A stretch of DNA of 64,000 nt from Alentia gelatinosa (taxonomy: Eukaryota > Annelida > Polychaeta > Phyllodocida > Polynoidae), in the NCBI GenBank assembly GCA_950022655.1, contig OX465590.1:42491718-42555717 (forward strand), given 5' to 3'. Shown here piece after piece: positions 44,174 through 54,926 of this stretch (its first letter is position 1; every line of letters starts with the position of its first letter). Both the position numbers and the translations under genes were made by a program. Under the pieces are notes generated by a model. The model saw only the letters and a list, made by a program, of their open reading frames with translations. It was not told where the DNA came from and searched no databases.

Positions 44174-45247
44174 TTACCCCTGTTGTTTCAGCGGTTGAGG
44201 ATCACTCGGGCGGAGTGAGTGCCCGGCGTGAGGCATCCGGTGTGTCGGGGGAGCGGATGTTTGGTGAGCACTCTCATACCCGCCACCGTACATCAGCTTC
44301 CTGTTGCACGCGTGTATGGAGTGCGTGCACATCCGCCCCACAGAGTCACAGAACGAACACACATGAATCCACTTAACGCTTCCCTCCTGGTGTCCGTTCC
44401 GCTGGCGGCAGCCCCGCTCGGAGTTGTAGGCACGGCAGGGGAGCTCCCGCCCTCCGGTCTTGCCGCCGTCGTGGCCGTTGGTCGTGGTCGTGGTCGCGGT
44501 CATAGCCAGTCGTACGCGTTCATCTTGAATGCGCACATGATCGGACCAATACATCCTCCCAGCCTCGATTTGGTCAAATACGAAATCCGACCAGCGGCGA
44601 ACACCCGCCCACGGTCGAGACTGGGCATCGATCGAGACCTGCGATAGATGCCTGTACATATCCCTCCTGTGTTCCTCGGGGACTGCTCTGTGGTCCTCCA
44701 TCATCACGAGGAAGGCACTGACGTATTCCATTGGTCCGAGCGTGCCTCTGACCTCGAGTCTCTGCGCGAGTGTGTACAGACCCTCGCGCTCAACATACAT
44801 ATACGGCTTCGATATGGTTTTAGATTGAAAGTCTGAAGGGGGCTTACCGGCCGTGCGGTCGTGGCGCATCGCCTCTCGTTCCATTTCCCGCTGAAGGTGG
44901 TCCTCCGGGAGGTACCGGTCACGCAGAGCTCTGGGTGCGGGGAGGCGCGAGGCCTGGTCCTCCGCCCACTCCCGTGTCCGATCTTCTGCCGGGGTCCGTG
45001 CATCGCGCACGGTCGGCGGGTGGTGCGAGGCCCGGCTCGGCGACCGTTGTCTGGACATCGCTGCAAGTGTCGCCATCATGGTGTCCATCTTTGCCTCCAG
45101 CGCCGTCATACGGGACGTCTTGACCGTTGATCCTCGTTCCGAGACGGATTCGATCTGGTCGTTTGGCGTCCCTTCAGACTGTAATGCAGCTGCCTCCGGC
45201 GCCCTCGAGGTGCTGGGCACGGGGGTATTCCTCGTTGTTGGTCCCAT
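44174..45247 (-). CDS. gag-like protein of element B
   Basis: An intact 357-codon frame starts at ATG 45247. Residues 40-75 could form a coiled coil (TALEAKMDTMMATLAAMS). The middle contains the helical region shared with element A (RRWSDFVFDQIEAGRM). Near residues 285-325 lies a Cys/His-rich module (PCRAYNSERGC, then HVCSFCDSVGRMC and THSIHAC), which is the likely nucleic-acid-binding part. The RT frame is already open over the last 27 bp of gag, in the -1 relation, so a -1 shift or reinitiation could link them. Confidence 0.85.
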   Translation of the reverse strand: MGPTTRNTPVPSTSRAPEAAALQSEGTPNDQIESVSERGSTVKTSRMTALEAKMDTMMATLAAMSRQRSPSRASHHPPTVRDARTPAEDRTREWAEDQASRLPAPRALRDRYLPEDHLQREMEREAMRHDRTAGKPPSDFQSKTISKPYMYVEREGLYTLAQRLEVRGTLGPMEYVSAFLVMMEDHRAVPEEHRRDMYRHLSQVSIDAQSRPWAGVRRWSDFVFDQIEAGRMYWSDHVRIQDERVRLAMTATTTTTNGHDGGKTGGRELPCRAYNSERGCRQRNGHQEGSVKWIHVCSFCDSVGRMCTHSIHACNRKLMYGGGYESAHQTSAPPTHRMPHAGHSLRPSDPQPLKQQG

Positions 45248-45337
45248 TCTCCTTTACTCGTGAAATACTTAATCGTGTAATATGGAGTGCTGGCCTATAC
45301 TCGTGGAGTATGAGGCTGCGAGCACGTGGCCAAGAGA

Positions 45338-45540
45338 ACGAAAAAGTAAGTAAAGTATGTGCGTACTGTAGGGAGGTTGAAGGAGAAGTGAGGCCGGTGT
45401 ACGGACCGGGCTGTACCACGTGACCGCGTGGTGGGTGAGAGAGCCGCGAGGGGGCAGGAGGGGCGCCCGGGAGGCGCGGTAGAGGGGGACACCGGAGGTG
45501 GCAATGACTCCCCCTGAGCAGAGCCCATGAGAATACCATT
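45338..45540 (-). repeat. Split direct repeat A1 of element B
   Basis: This is the 5' terminal copy. About 90 bp of leader separates it from the gag start at 45247. Confidence 0.9.
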
Positions 45541-45776
45541 AGGTGTAGTACACAAATAAGTTCATTTTTTAAAATATCTTCCATTTTGTCATACAACACT
45601 GAATGGAAAACATCGGCCAGAATGTAGTTTATCTTTGGAGTTATCGTATCGTCAAAACCGGCACCAGAAATGAACAAACTTTATTAAAAAAAATTCCAAT
45701 GCTGATACCCGAGCGGGAGAGCAGACGAAAAGTTTTTTTTTAAACTTTATCAAACAGCCCCCAGGGGATTCTGGCT

Positions 45777-45963
45777 TCCGTAAGAGTAGACCTGGGCCTT
45801 GTTGAATGATTTTCGTCTCAAACTTGGACAGAAGTGGCAGATCTGTCGCCCCAGGGAGGACATTTTGTAAAATAGTTGGGCTGTCCCGTTGAATAACACA
45901 TGTCCCTCCAAGGTAGAAAAATCTCAGTTACAAAGTCTCCTACAAATGACCTCCCTTTGTGAA
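45777..45963. other. Unassigned sequence
   Basis: Short spacer between the split inverted-repeat element and the CACTG element, with no feature. Confidence 0.5.
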
Positions 45964-46740
45964 CACTGCATGAAAACCACCATTTTACATATGAATGCGC
46001 CCGGCGTATATAAGTATGACTTTTGCCTATATATAGGTCGTCCTATTCCCCATGTGTATACGCCTCATCTGGAGGCGGATATAAGTGGGCGGGAGGTGGC
46101 GGGGCTGGCGTGGGGGGGAGGGCTTCCTACTGAGGACACCTTTACTTCTACCAATACAAACGGGCGGGAGGCGGTGGGGGGAGAGGATATTTCCTCTCAT
46201 ATAAGCCAGGTGTGAAATACAGCCATGACGCGTCCGTATATAAACCCTGGGCGTATATATGAAAACAAGTCAATATTCAGCCAGTACATAGACAATAATC
46301 GATGGTTTTGTGGACAGGCGGCCGTAAACCACGAGAGGTTGACGCGTAGTAATACACGAGCGCTTACGAGTGTATTACGAGGTCAACCATGAGTGGTTTA
46401 CAGAGCTGCCTGTCCACAAAATCATCGTTTGTTGTATTAATTATCCATCTTTTCGAATACATTAAACCCAGTAATTGTCATCTTAACAGGTATAACAATA
46501 GGGACTATTTCTTTGCTCTATAGCAAAAGGGACTATTTTTCCTGTATACCACGGTTTTGAATCCGTATACCACAGATTTGAATCCGTATACCACAGTTAT
46601 GGTATCTGACAGGTTTTATACAAGGGGTCGTGGTTTACTGAGTCCCTATACATTTTCAATGGGGGCTTTGTATACGATGGATAATAAATGCACTTCCGTT
46701 ATGGCGTATAAATGAATACAATTGTGGTTTTCGTGCAGTG
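45964..46740. mobile_element. CACTG-ended element, copy 1, with nested hairpin element
   Basis: The ends CACTGCATGAAAACC and inverted CACTGCACGAAAACCAC are flanked by GAA on both sides. The same element without the nested insert is at 54506-54926. CACTG termini with a 3-bp duplication fit the CACTA/EnSpm superfamily. The copy has no coding and is non-autonomous. TATATAA-type sequences recur inside it. Confidence 0.8.
46289..46688. mobile_element. Hairpin element H, copy 3 (nested)
   Basis: It is inserted in the CACTG element between GCCAGTACAT and the continuation ATGCACTT. The empty copy at 54506-54926 has a single ACATGCACTT at that point. This fixes the ends of element H and implies an AT duplication. 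Confidence 0.8.
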
Positions 46741-48550
46741 GAAGGACATGTCTTAGGTGTTTACTACTACAGAAAGGAGAAATTCTAGTGAATTCTCATT
46801 GGTTCATACACCAAATATAAATGTGATAATCCAAGATGTTAAACTATTCTCACATTTCTTTCTGTCCTACTTTTCAATATTTATCATTTTCTACCTTTAT
46901 AGACATGTTACAAAATATTCGGCAAACGCTTAGATCTTAGGGGGTGGGTATGGGGGTCCTGTACAAGGACAATCCCTGACCAAGATTGTTTTTCATTTAA
47001 ACCCGCATTCTTGTAGGACATCTCCTACAGATATACATAGTTAAACGCCCCTAGGCTACAGGCTTCAGCTAGGACACCTATTTTGGTGTCCTCATCTAAG
47101 ACACTTCTCAGTAGGCCTAGGAGAGTCAGGGATGGTGTGGGTCAATCCCAACTCTGTAACTGTTCTTCTGGACGGCCATAATAACTGCTATGCAGAGGCC
47201 TGACTATGTACGTTTTCCTTTTGTACAATAAAAGAAAATAAATCCTATGAGTGAAACTATCAATGGTCTTTCACTAGGAGATGGAGACTGAAGGGCCACC
47301 AGAGTGAGATTCTGTATAGTGCTAAAACTTAATCCTGCTATTCTTTTTTGTATTAATCTACTCAGACATACTTTTTCTCTTATGATTTATTTCGAGCAAT
47401 GCCGAAATCAAAGTTTACTATTGTAGTTTTCTGATCTACTTTTCTCGTGAGAAACCAATGAGATCCCAGCTTTCGCTGGTGTCAATCCATAGAGCTCTGA
47501 TCGCCGATGATCAGCTCAAGCACCTGTGTCATCCGAAATGAGGAAGGATATTCTATATTAACCAACTGAAACCATCCTATGAGGTGTCCTTGGGCTCCCA
47601 ACTCTCTTAGAACAAAATTATTCAACGGGGCTCATGACTTCATTAATGAGGGGGCCCTTAATGCACTTTCCCATTTAAAAAGAATGGGTCTTATAGGTTA
47701 TCCTGGTAAGCAGATAAAAAGTAAAACATACAGCGAAGGGATTCATGTATTATTAACCTATTGATTACAATGAGATTGAACACATTTCTTTTCTGTTTTC
47801 CCCGAAACAGGGCTACTCTAGATCTAGATTGTAACATCAATATATGTTTAAACAACAGAGCAGAATAATCTTACCTAAGAAGATAGCACAAGAATACTAT
47901 TTTATGTTGTGTGACTGCTTTTCTACGGCCACACCACAGAACACCGGAGGCGCCATTTCGGAACGCTGACAAAATGGCGGCTCACCACCCGGCGACCATT
48001 TTGTATTCTCTGCGGGCCTGTCGTCCGCTGGTTCCTTCACAGACTAGAAGTAACTCATCCTCTCTCTCGCCAGGCACCAGCCAAGTATCAGTGAAGTAAA
48101 ATGTCATTCGATCACGTAACACTAATGGTAAAATGGCCGCCCTGGTAGTGTCACGTGACCCGGAGAGACTCTAAAGTTAACCTAGAGTGGTTTTAAAAAC
48201 CAGAAGTGCGTTGACTCTGAAGTGCTCCTGATGGTAGTGAGGTGATGGGGAATGGGTTTTCTCATAGACTCACTTATGCAATGGACAAATGATAAATTAT
48301 TTATATATGTACTTGCCAATTGTTCCTTTTCTAATATCATATATATATATCTTTGCTTAGATTGATTAGAAATATTATTATATACCGGTGCACGAATGTC
48401 TCAGGCTTATGCCCCAGTAGTAATGATTTCATTCGTCCACACTGTGGCGTAACATATATAATACTACCCGCCGTACCACGTGACCACTCATTCTCCCATT
48501 TAGTGAGTTGTAGAATGCTATTCTTAATGATTTCTAGGTATATGATAATA
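46741..48550. other. No recognisable gene; two YY1-like sites
   Basis: Only short frames without domain support. ACAAAATGGCGGC (about 47970) and TAAAATGGCCGCC (about 48129) resemble YY1 sites common in metazoan promoters, in a locally CpG-richer stretch. A small palindrome CTAGGACACCTATTTTGGTG recurs in related form near 63230. Confidence 0.4.
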
Positions 48551-48689
48551 AAAAGACATAGTGAGTGTGTCTGAATTCCATCTGTTCCTCGATATTTTGG
48601 TCAGAAATACTCCCCTCATTCTTCGAATTCGGGGAGTATTTCTGACCAACAGATTCCATTCATACACACTAACCGTGTCTTTCTATATT
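48551..48689. repeat. Long hairpin with perfect 19-bp inner stem
   Basis: TTGGTCAGAAATACTCCCC (48597-48615) pairs perfectly with 48631-48649 around a 15-base loop. Beyond it the arms continue to pair for about 35 bp, with an 11-base bulge on the left. It is a foldback element or RNA hairpin candidate. Confidence 0.8.
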
Positions 48690-50258
48690 ACATATCTCAT
48701 CATTTCTTTCTTTCCATAAGAAGATATTCTGGCCCTGAACTATGGAAAATGGATCATGGAATACAGGTGTTGCCGTTCAGCGCCGCCTAACGGCCCACTG
48801 TCTCATTATGCGGCCGCTCGGACAAACACCGCGAGTCCGGCGGTATTCATATAGAAACACACAGCAATCACACCTAAAGTGTGAACGCAGGAGTGTTTTT
48901 TTTAAACAGATTATATTGCTGGAACAAAATAGGGTATTGTATCAACGAGTCTGAGCTGTCTAAACTTTATAGTTGATAATTATCTTGGTTTTAACTTTGA
49001 GAAAGATAAGCATATTATAGCTAGGCCTGCCAATGTATTATTGTGTATACAATTTGGGTATACCTGTGTTATCTAAGCCATATCTAAAGTATCATTGAGT
49101 TGATATGCATGTATGACATACCACATTTGAGCTGGAATACCATAGAATACAGTGCAATCACTTTTATCTCTATGGGAATGATTACGTGGGAATTATAAAT
49201 GCAAAAGTGTACGTTGCCAGGTAAATGTTTGGCTGCATGCATCGCAGATGACGTGCGACACCGGCCTATGGATAAAGGCCTATTATCAACTACGACAATA
49301 AATAATTTAACTTGAGGCTTCGAGTAAATTCGTATGGCAACAAAAAATAAATTAGATCTCCCACATATTCCCATATACGGTCCTGGCCTAAAACCGATTA
49401 TCAACTAATCAAGCTATGATATTATGGTGAGACCTATTTCTTAGGGGGTTTCCCTCAAAGGATATCCAACGTCGGTATCAGGGCAGTTAGTCCTTGATAA
49501 TTATATTCCTATGCACAACGTCAGTGTAAGCACAGACCGCTGCTGAGGGTGTACTAATTCTGTACATACTCCTTAATAGGTTTTTACTCAGAAATATGGA
49601 AATATGCCCTTTTTTGTTTTCTTGGAAGAATTGTTACCACGGTAACATTCCAATTTGTGGGGAACCCCCATTATTGGTTTTCTCATGGTTATCAAAGTTG
49701 AATAAAAAGAATAATTTTATGAATGACACATACAAATTGATAAATTCAGCAATAACAAACTGCATTGATACGTGCACCACTAAGGGGTGCTTTTATTCAA
49801 CTACGGCATTATTTGAACAAATAACGCAATCTCATTGGCTGAGAGGCCAAAGCACGTCCATGGGTGGAAGATTTTAAAATGACGAACCCTACAGCTTCAT
49901 ATGTTCGGAGACATTTTGGCATTTCGCCTTAACGTATCATTGCGTATCAAGTTATCTAATGTGGAACATTGACATGATGCATGCTAAATGTACAAAAGAT
50001 AACAAGATCAGTCGCCAACATTCGCAGCAGTTGACACACAAAGAAACTGGCATTCCCTGTAACTAAGGGAATGAGGTGCGTTCACTCTCCGAACTGATTT
50101 TTAGTTGATGCACACTTACTAGATAGCGGCCAAACATCAGCTCAACGAGTGGAGAGATAATTAATGTGGCGCTATAATGCACATTCACGCCTGCGCAGTG
50201 GCCACACCCTGCGCGTTGGACTTCCGGGTTAGAGTTGAACCACATCAAGCGTTCAGAG
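48690..50258. other. No recognisable gene
   Basis: Short frames only. A roughly 30-bp segment with CGCAGCAGTTGA (about 50020-50050) recurs directly at about 50813-50842, flanking the inverted repeat that follows. Confidence 0.5.
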
Positions 50259-50261
50259 CAT

Positions 50262-50645
50262 TTTTTGTGGGCCGGTGTGATTCGAGAATTGGTTACCCTG
50301 CGATAATTGGTTATTATCGCCCACTAGTATCTGGTGCGCATGCGCGAACATGCGCAGTGTTGAAGTCCACGATTGGAGAGTGAAAGATTTGCCGAAACTA
50401 AGCATACTACGACATATCATGACAAGTAATTCTCATGTCTTACTAACAGTTTCTGTTGGTGAAATACTATTCTTTTCATTTATTTATATTAAAACCACAT
50501 TATAATAATACACATGTAGTACGTCCAATAGGTCGTGAAATCTACATGGAAGAGCGTGTGCAGACGCATGCGCATATTTAGCGGGCGATAATAGCCAATT
50601 TTCGCAGGGTAACCAATTCTCGCATCACACCGGCAACAAAGCTGC
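50262..50645. repeat. Inverted repeat with NRF1-like CpG motifs
   Basis: The arms (about 50262-50365 and 50535-50645) are inverted copies including GCCGGTGTGAT, GAGAATTGGTTACCCTGCGA and ATTATCGCCC. The left arm contains GCGCATGCGC (50337-50346), an NRF1-type site. It is probably a short mobile element. Confidence 0.7.
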
Positions 50646-51024
50646 CGCAGCACTAAAACTACATAGAATGTTAAGGATACCTCGTAAACACTGCAAGAGG
50701 GTACTATATATATCTCGAGGCATTTGACGCAGGGCACTTACCTGATAAAGTTTAGTTGTGAAATGTATCAACGTGCGAAACGTTTCAATGACAATAAATT
50801 CACCTAACGAGATCCGCAGCAGTTGATTCACAGACAGACTGGAAGTAGGCGTAACATCTAAAGAATATAAAGACATCTATATACACACATTCTTATCTCG
50901 GTGTCTATGTGTTTTTTTAAATTGTATTTCTAGATGATGTTTGTACATCCCAGGCCAACTTCGTCATTCCTTACGCTTACTTGTTTTCAATTAGATTTGA
51001 GGTAAGTCTTGCTCATACTGTGGC

Positions 51025-51119
51025 CGCCCTTCGCCCTTCGCCCTTCGCCCTTCGCCCTTCGCCCTTCGCCCTTCGCCCTTCGCCCTTCGCCCTTCGCCCT
51101 TCGCCCTTCGCCCTTCGCC
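51025..51119. repeat. CGCCCTT heptamer array
   Basis: About 13 perfect copies of a 7-bp unit, directly abutting the 14-bp array that follows. Frames through it are by-products. Confidence 0.95.
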
Positions 51120-51431
51120 CGCCATACGCCGCCCGCCATACGCCGCCCGCCATACGCCGCCCGCCATACGCCGCCCGCCATACGCCGCCCGCCATGCGCC
51201 GCCCGCCATACGCCGCCCGCCATACGCCGCCCGCCATGCGCCGCCCGCCATACGCCGCCCGCCATACGCCGCCCGCCGTCCGCCGCCCGCCATACGCCGC
51301 CCGCCATGCGCCGCCCGCCATACGCCGTCCGCCGTCCGCCGCCCGCCATACGCCGCCCGCCATGCGCCGCCCGCCATACGCCGTCCGCCGTCCGCCGCCC
51401 GCCGTCCGCCGCCCGCCGTCCGCCGCCCGCC
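51120..51431. repeat. CGCCGCCCGCCATA 14-bp array
   Basis: About 22 units of 14 bp vary at two positions (CATA, CATG or CGTC), arranged in blocks. It is open in several frames on both strands because of its composition. There is no gene evidence. Confidence 0.95.
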
Positions 51432-51960
51432 TACCCTCAGTAAGGACCCGGCTCGGTGATGAAACCACCTTCACCCTCACTAACAGCAGTTTACGGGGGT
51501 CTAATAAACGCCGACACAGCGCCCGCACCGCCATCTGGCGGCACTGTCCGCGGGTCACGTGACGGTGTGGGTGGATCACGTGACGACTGCGGCGTCTGTC
51601 GCCAGGCGTCGCCAGCGGCGCGGGGCCGACAATAGGTTTACAGGGCGCTGATGGCGGCCTTCCATGCCCGTTAGAGCGGGGATCGTGTTCTATTGCAGCC
51701 GGTGTTCATCTCTGTCGTTTATGTGCCCACCTGCAAACATGGCGGCGCCCTGTGGTGGCCGCCATGCCGCTCCTAATCCGTGAAGCTGGCAGAGAGCGCC
51801 GCGGGCGGCGGAGGGGCGAACTACTTCCCGGCGCGCAGCTGAAGGGACAAGGCGGGCGTAAAATGGCCGCGGGACAGGCGCACTTTACAGCCGCGTATTA
51901 TTGCGCTTAATGAAAAGTAGTGCGTGGGGTGAAGGGTGGCCGGGGATGGGGAGGGGGGGG
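51432..51960. promoter_or_regulatory. CpG-rich segment with YY1-like motifs
   Basis: CpG density is high for the region (GGCGTCTGTCGCCAGGCGTC, GCGCCGCGGGCGGCGG). CAAACATGGCGGCG (about 51736) and AAAATGGCCGCGG (about 51861) resemble YY1 sites. It may be a CpG-island-like promoter for a gene outside the window, but no start exon is visible. It ends at a run of about 14 G near 51953-51966. Confidence 0.35.
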
Positions 51961-52032
51961 GGGGGGTGTTCGTGATATGAGACGCACAGACAGACGGCCG
52001 TTATACGCGGGTCTAACCGCTTCACCTTACAT

Positions 52033-52662
52033 CAGGGACCTGTTTCACTAGTTTCGTGACATGTCTGTGACACCATAGAGACATTAGAGTTATCTAGTTT
52101 TGTAACAACACAAGTAGCTGCCTTTAGGAAAGGACAGACCCCAAACATAAGAATTAGGCAAATCTACACATTATGGACCTGTTTCACTAGTTTTGTGACA
52201 TGTCTGTGACACCATACAGACATTAGAGTTATCTAGTTTTGTGACAATACAAGTAGCTGCCTTTAGGAAAGGACAGACCCCAAACATAAGAATTGGGCAA
52301 ATCTACACATCATGGACCAGGGAGCTGATTCAAAACCATAACTTAACCCACGTTTTGAAACAGCTCCTTGTTTCACTAGTTTCGTGACATGTCTGTGACA
52401 CCATACAGACATTAGAGTTATTTAGTTTTGTGACAACACAAGTAGCTGCCTTTAGGAAAAGACAGACCTCAGACATAAGAATTAGACAAATCTACACATC
52501 ATGGACCTGTTTCACTAGTTTCGTTACAAAAGTGTTAGACAGACATGAAAAGCGGCACCAACAGTGCAAGCAAGAACGTACAAAACAAAGTCTAATGTCT
52601 AGTTCTTATGAAACCGGACACATCATCTAGACATGTCACAAAACTAGTGAAACAGGTCCCTG
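52033..52662. mobile_element. Inverted-repeat element filled with a 139-bp tandem repeat
   Basis: The ends (CAGGGACCTGTTTCACTAGT on the left, inverted on the right) pair for about 34 bp. The interior is about four copies of a 139-bp unit that itself starts with GACCTGTTTCACTAG. The third copy is displaced by a 50-bp insert (GAGCTGATTCAAAACC). No target duplication was found. Confidence 0.8.
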
Positions 52663-53244
52663 TGCACCTATACTTACTGAAATGGATGATTACAAAATAT
52701 GAAAGCCAAGAATGCCAGTATCAAAAAGGTGTGTAGAGGTGAGTTGATGACCGAATATTTGTTTTAGAAAAAGTGTCCATGATACAGGAACAGTTAGAGT
52801 GAGGCCATTGTATTTTTGAAAGTTTAGACATCCCTCCCTGGAGTAGCCATCATCTCCTTCAGTGTTCTTGGTTTCTGATTAGTTATCAGTACATCTGAAG
52901 TTAGATCATATTTCACAGTGGTAACAAAATATAATGTACTGCCCAGTGTGGCATGCACGGCCCGCTTTGACATCTTTATTATATTAAACGCAGAGTTGTA
53001 GATCACAAAATCCCAGACACAGTCAGTTACTTATTGAAAACAAGGTGTACAGTGCAGTGGGTGGTACATACGGAGCATACAAAAGAAAATTGGTCACGAC
53101 GTTTCGTTTGGTGCTTAACCAGCCTTATACAACCTTTCAGTCCTGAAGATGTCTGGAGACATTCCCCTGATGCACGGGTCTTCATAGTACTGAAGGGGAA
53201 TTGAAGTTCCTACGAAGCCTTGGCACTAAGGTGCCCCAGGATAA
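52663..53244. other. No recognisable gene
   Basis: Short frames only, with no repeat structure recognised. Confidence 0.5.
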
Positions 53245-53712
53245 CATGGAGTATAACAGTGTACTGCACAAAGTTCAGTACACAATTTATACTGCATTGG
53301 GAGCAGCAGTACGTATTTTTCTGATATACTGCATGGGTATGTAATACATGACGCAACTACTAGGGTGCGGGGGAGTAATCCTTGTACGACATATAGATGA
53401 CATGGAGTATAACAGTGTACTGCACAGGGTTCAGTACACAATTTATACTGCATAGGGAGCAGCAGTACGTATTTATCTAATATACTGCATGGGTATATAA
53501 TACATGACGCAACTACTAGGGTGCGGGACAGTAACCCTTGTACGACGTACAGATAACATGGAGTATAACAGTGTACTGCACAGGGTTCAGTACACAATTT
53601 ATACTGCATAGGGAGCAGCAGTACGTAATTATCAAATATACAGCATGGGTAGATAATAAATGACGCAACTACTAGGGTGCGGGACAGTAACCCTTGAACG
53701 ACGTACAGATAA
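53245..53712. repeat. Three tandem copies of a 156-bp unit
   Basis: Units start at 53245, 53401 and 53557 with CATGGAGTATAACAGTGTAC. The small number of differences indicates recent duplication. The 127-codon minus-strand frame across it only repeats the unit. Confidence 0.95.
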
Positions 53713-54505
53713 GGGTCTTCATGTACAATTCTAGATTATTAAACGGGCCCCAGGTTCATGTGACCAAATTGGACTTGGGATGGCGACAACAGGTAATTTC
53801 TTATTAAATAAAAAGAGTTGAAGGTATTTGATAATGGAAAAACCGACCTGGCATTTAAACTGAAACCGATGTACATGAAAATACATTTTTGCTGGATCGT
53901 GAGTTTTTTTAATGATTTTCAGACGAAACGCCAAATCAGTTTTCTTTGTGTTTTATTCTGAAATTGAGACATACAGAGAGGTTTGGCATTGTTAAACATT
54001 ACTTCATTTCAGCTTTACTCGAAAAATTAGACTTGTCCATAAAACTTGGCTTTCTCAACTGGGATGAAATCGTAGCAATGTGGTGCAATCAATACTTTTG
54101 ATCTTCTAAAATGAAAGAAAAACAACATCCTTATTTTTTGCCGGGATGTTCTTCATGAATTTATTTAAAGCGATAGTGTTTATGAGAGAAAAGGTAATAC
54201 TTCACACCTCCTCTGATTACATACATAGCAGGTATAACTCATTAATCTACATAATATTATAGAGAAAGCTGATGGAAGTACATCCAATTGAGTTTGCAAT
54301 GCGCAGATATATGAATGAGGAGATAGTCAAGTGAATATTCCGAAGTGCTACAAATTTGAAAAAAAAATGAATAACCCCAGAAACCAGGAAACTTGTCAAA
54401 CAAGGAAATTTAAGAATTCGTAAATAAATCAAAACTAGGGATGGGGTACACTGAATTAACTATCATGGGTTGAAGCTTGACAAAACTAATAAATAACATC
54501 CACTT
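53713..54505. other. No recognisable gene; fragment of inverted-repeat element 2
   Basis: GGTCTTCATGTACAATTCTA followed by GGGCCCCAGG (53706-53754) matches the sequence at the left end of inverted-repeat element 2 (about 40178-40222). The rest is unassigned. Confidence 0.5.
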
Positions 54506-54926
54506 CACTGCACGAAAACCATCCTTTTACATATGAATGCGCCCAGCGTATATAAGTAAGTATTTTGTGTCTACAAGATCGTCCTAGTCCCCGTGTATAT
54601 ACATCTCATCTCTCGGCGTATATAAGCGTCCAGTAAAGAGGGTTTCACTGGGAGCGGGCGGGGGGAGGTGGCGGGGGGTTGGGGGTGCGGGGTCGAGGGG
54701 AGGGCTTCCTACTGAGGACACCTGTACTTCTACCAACACAAAGGGTGGGAGGTGGCGGGGGCAGAGGATATTTACTCTCATATACGCCGGGTGTGAAATA
54801 CAGCCAAGACGCGTCTGTCGTATATAAGGCATGGGCGTATATATATGAAAACAAGTCAATATTCAGGCAATACATGCACTTCAGTGATGGCGTATATATA
54901 AATAAAACGGTGGTTTTCGTGTAGTG
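54506..54926. mobile_element. CACTG-ended element, copy 2 (uninterrupted)
   Basis: A 421-bp element with ends CACTGCACGAAAACC and inverted CACTACACGAAAACCACC, flanked by CTT on both sides (54503-54505 and 54927-54929). It is the empty-site counterpart of copy 1. Confidence 0.85.

Larger units (their letters stand above)
40304..45540 (-). mobile_element. Ngaro/DIRS-like tyrosine-recombinase retrotransposon B, intact
   Basis: On the minus strand the order is A1 (45540-45338), gag, RT/RNase H, recombinase, B1 (41098-40823), A2 (40827-40623) and B2 (40579-40304). B1 and B2 differ at two positions of 276 and A1 and A2 at one, so it is young. All three coding frames are open with catalytic residues present. 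Both outer ends share CATT with the target junction, with no additional target duplication. Confidence 0.92.
40216..45776. mobile_element. Short inverted-repeat element 2, split by element B
   Basis: The left end CAGGGGGCGGTTGAGTAAAC (40219) and the inverted right end CCTGGGGGCTGTTTGATAAA (45776) match the ends of a complete 863-bp copy at 61963-62825. The interior (TTGTCATACAACACTGAATG at about 45584-45603) is shared in reverse with 62625-62655 and 63340-63370. Element B (40304-45540) interrupts it. Confidence 0.75.

Noticed and set aside
46510..46600. Pol III B-box-like GGTTTGAATCC inside hairpin element H as a sign of a SINE
   Set aside because: No A box at the proper spacing and no A-rich tail. 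The element has a hairpin and target duplication of a DNA transposon type.
50981..51579. Overlapping Ala/Arg/Pro and Gly/Arg frames on both strands
   Set aside because: They are produced by the 7-bp and 14-bp arrays and open in at least four frames.
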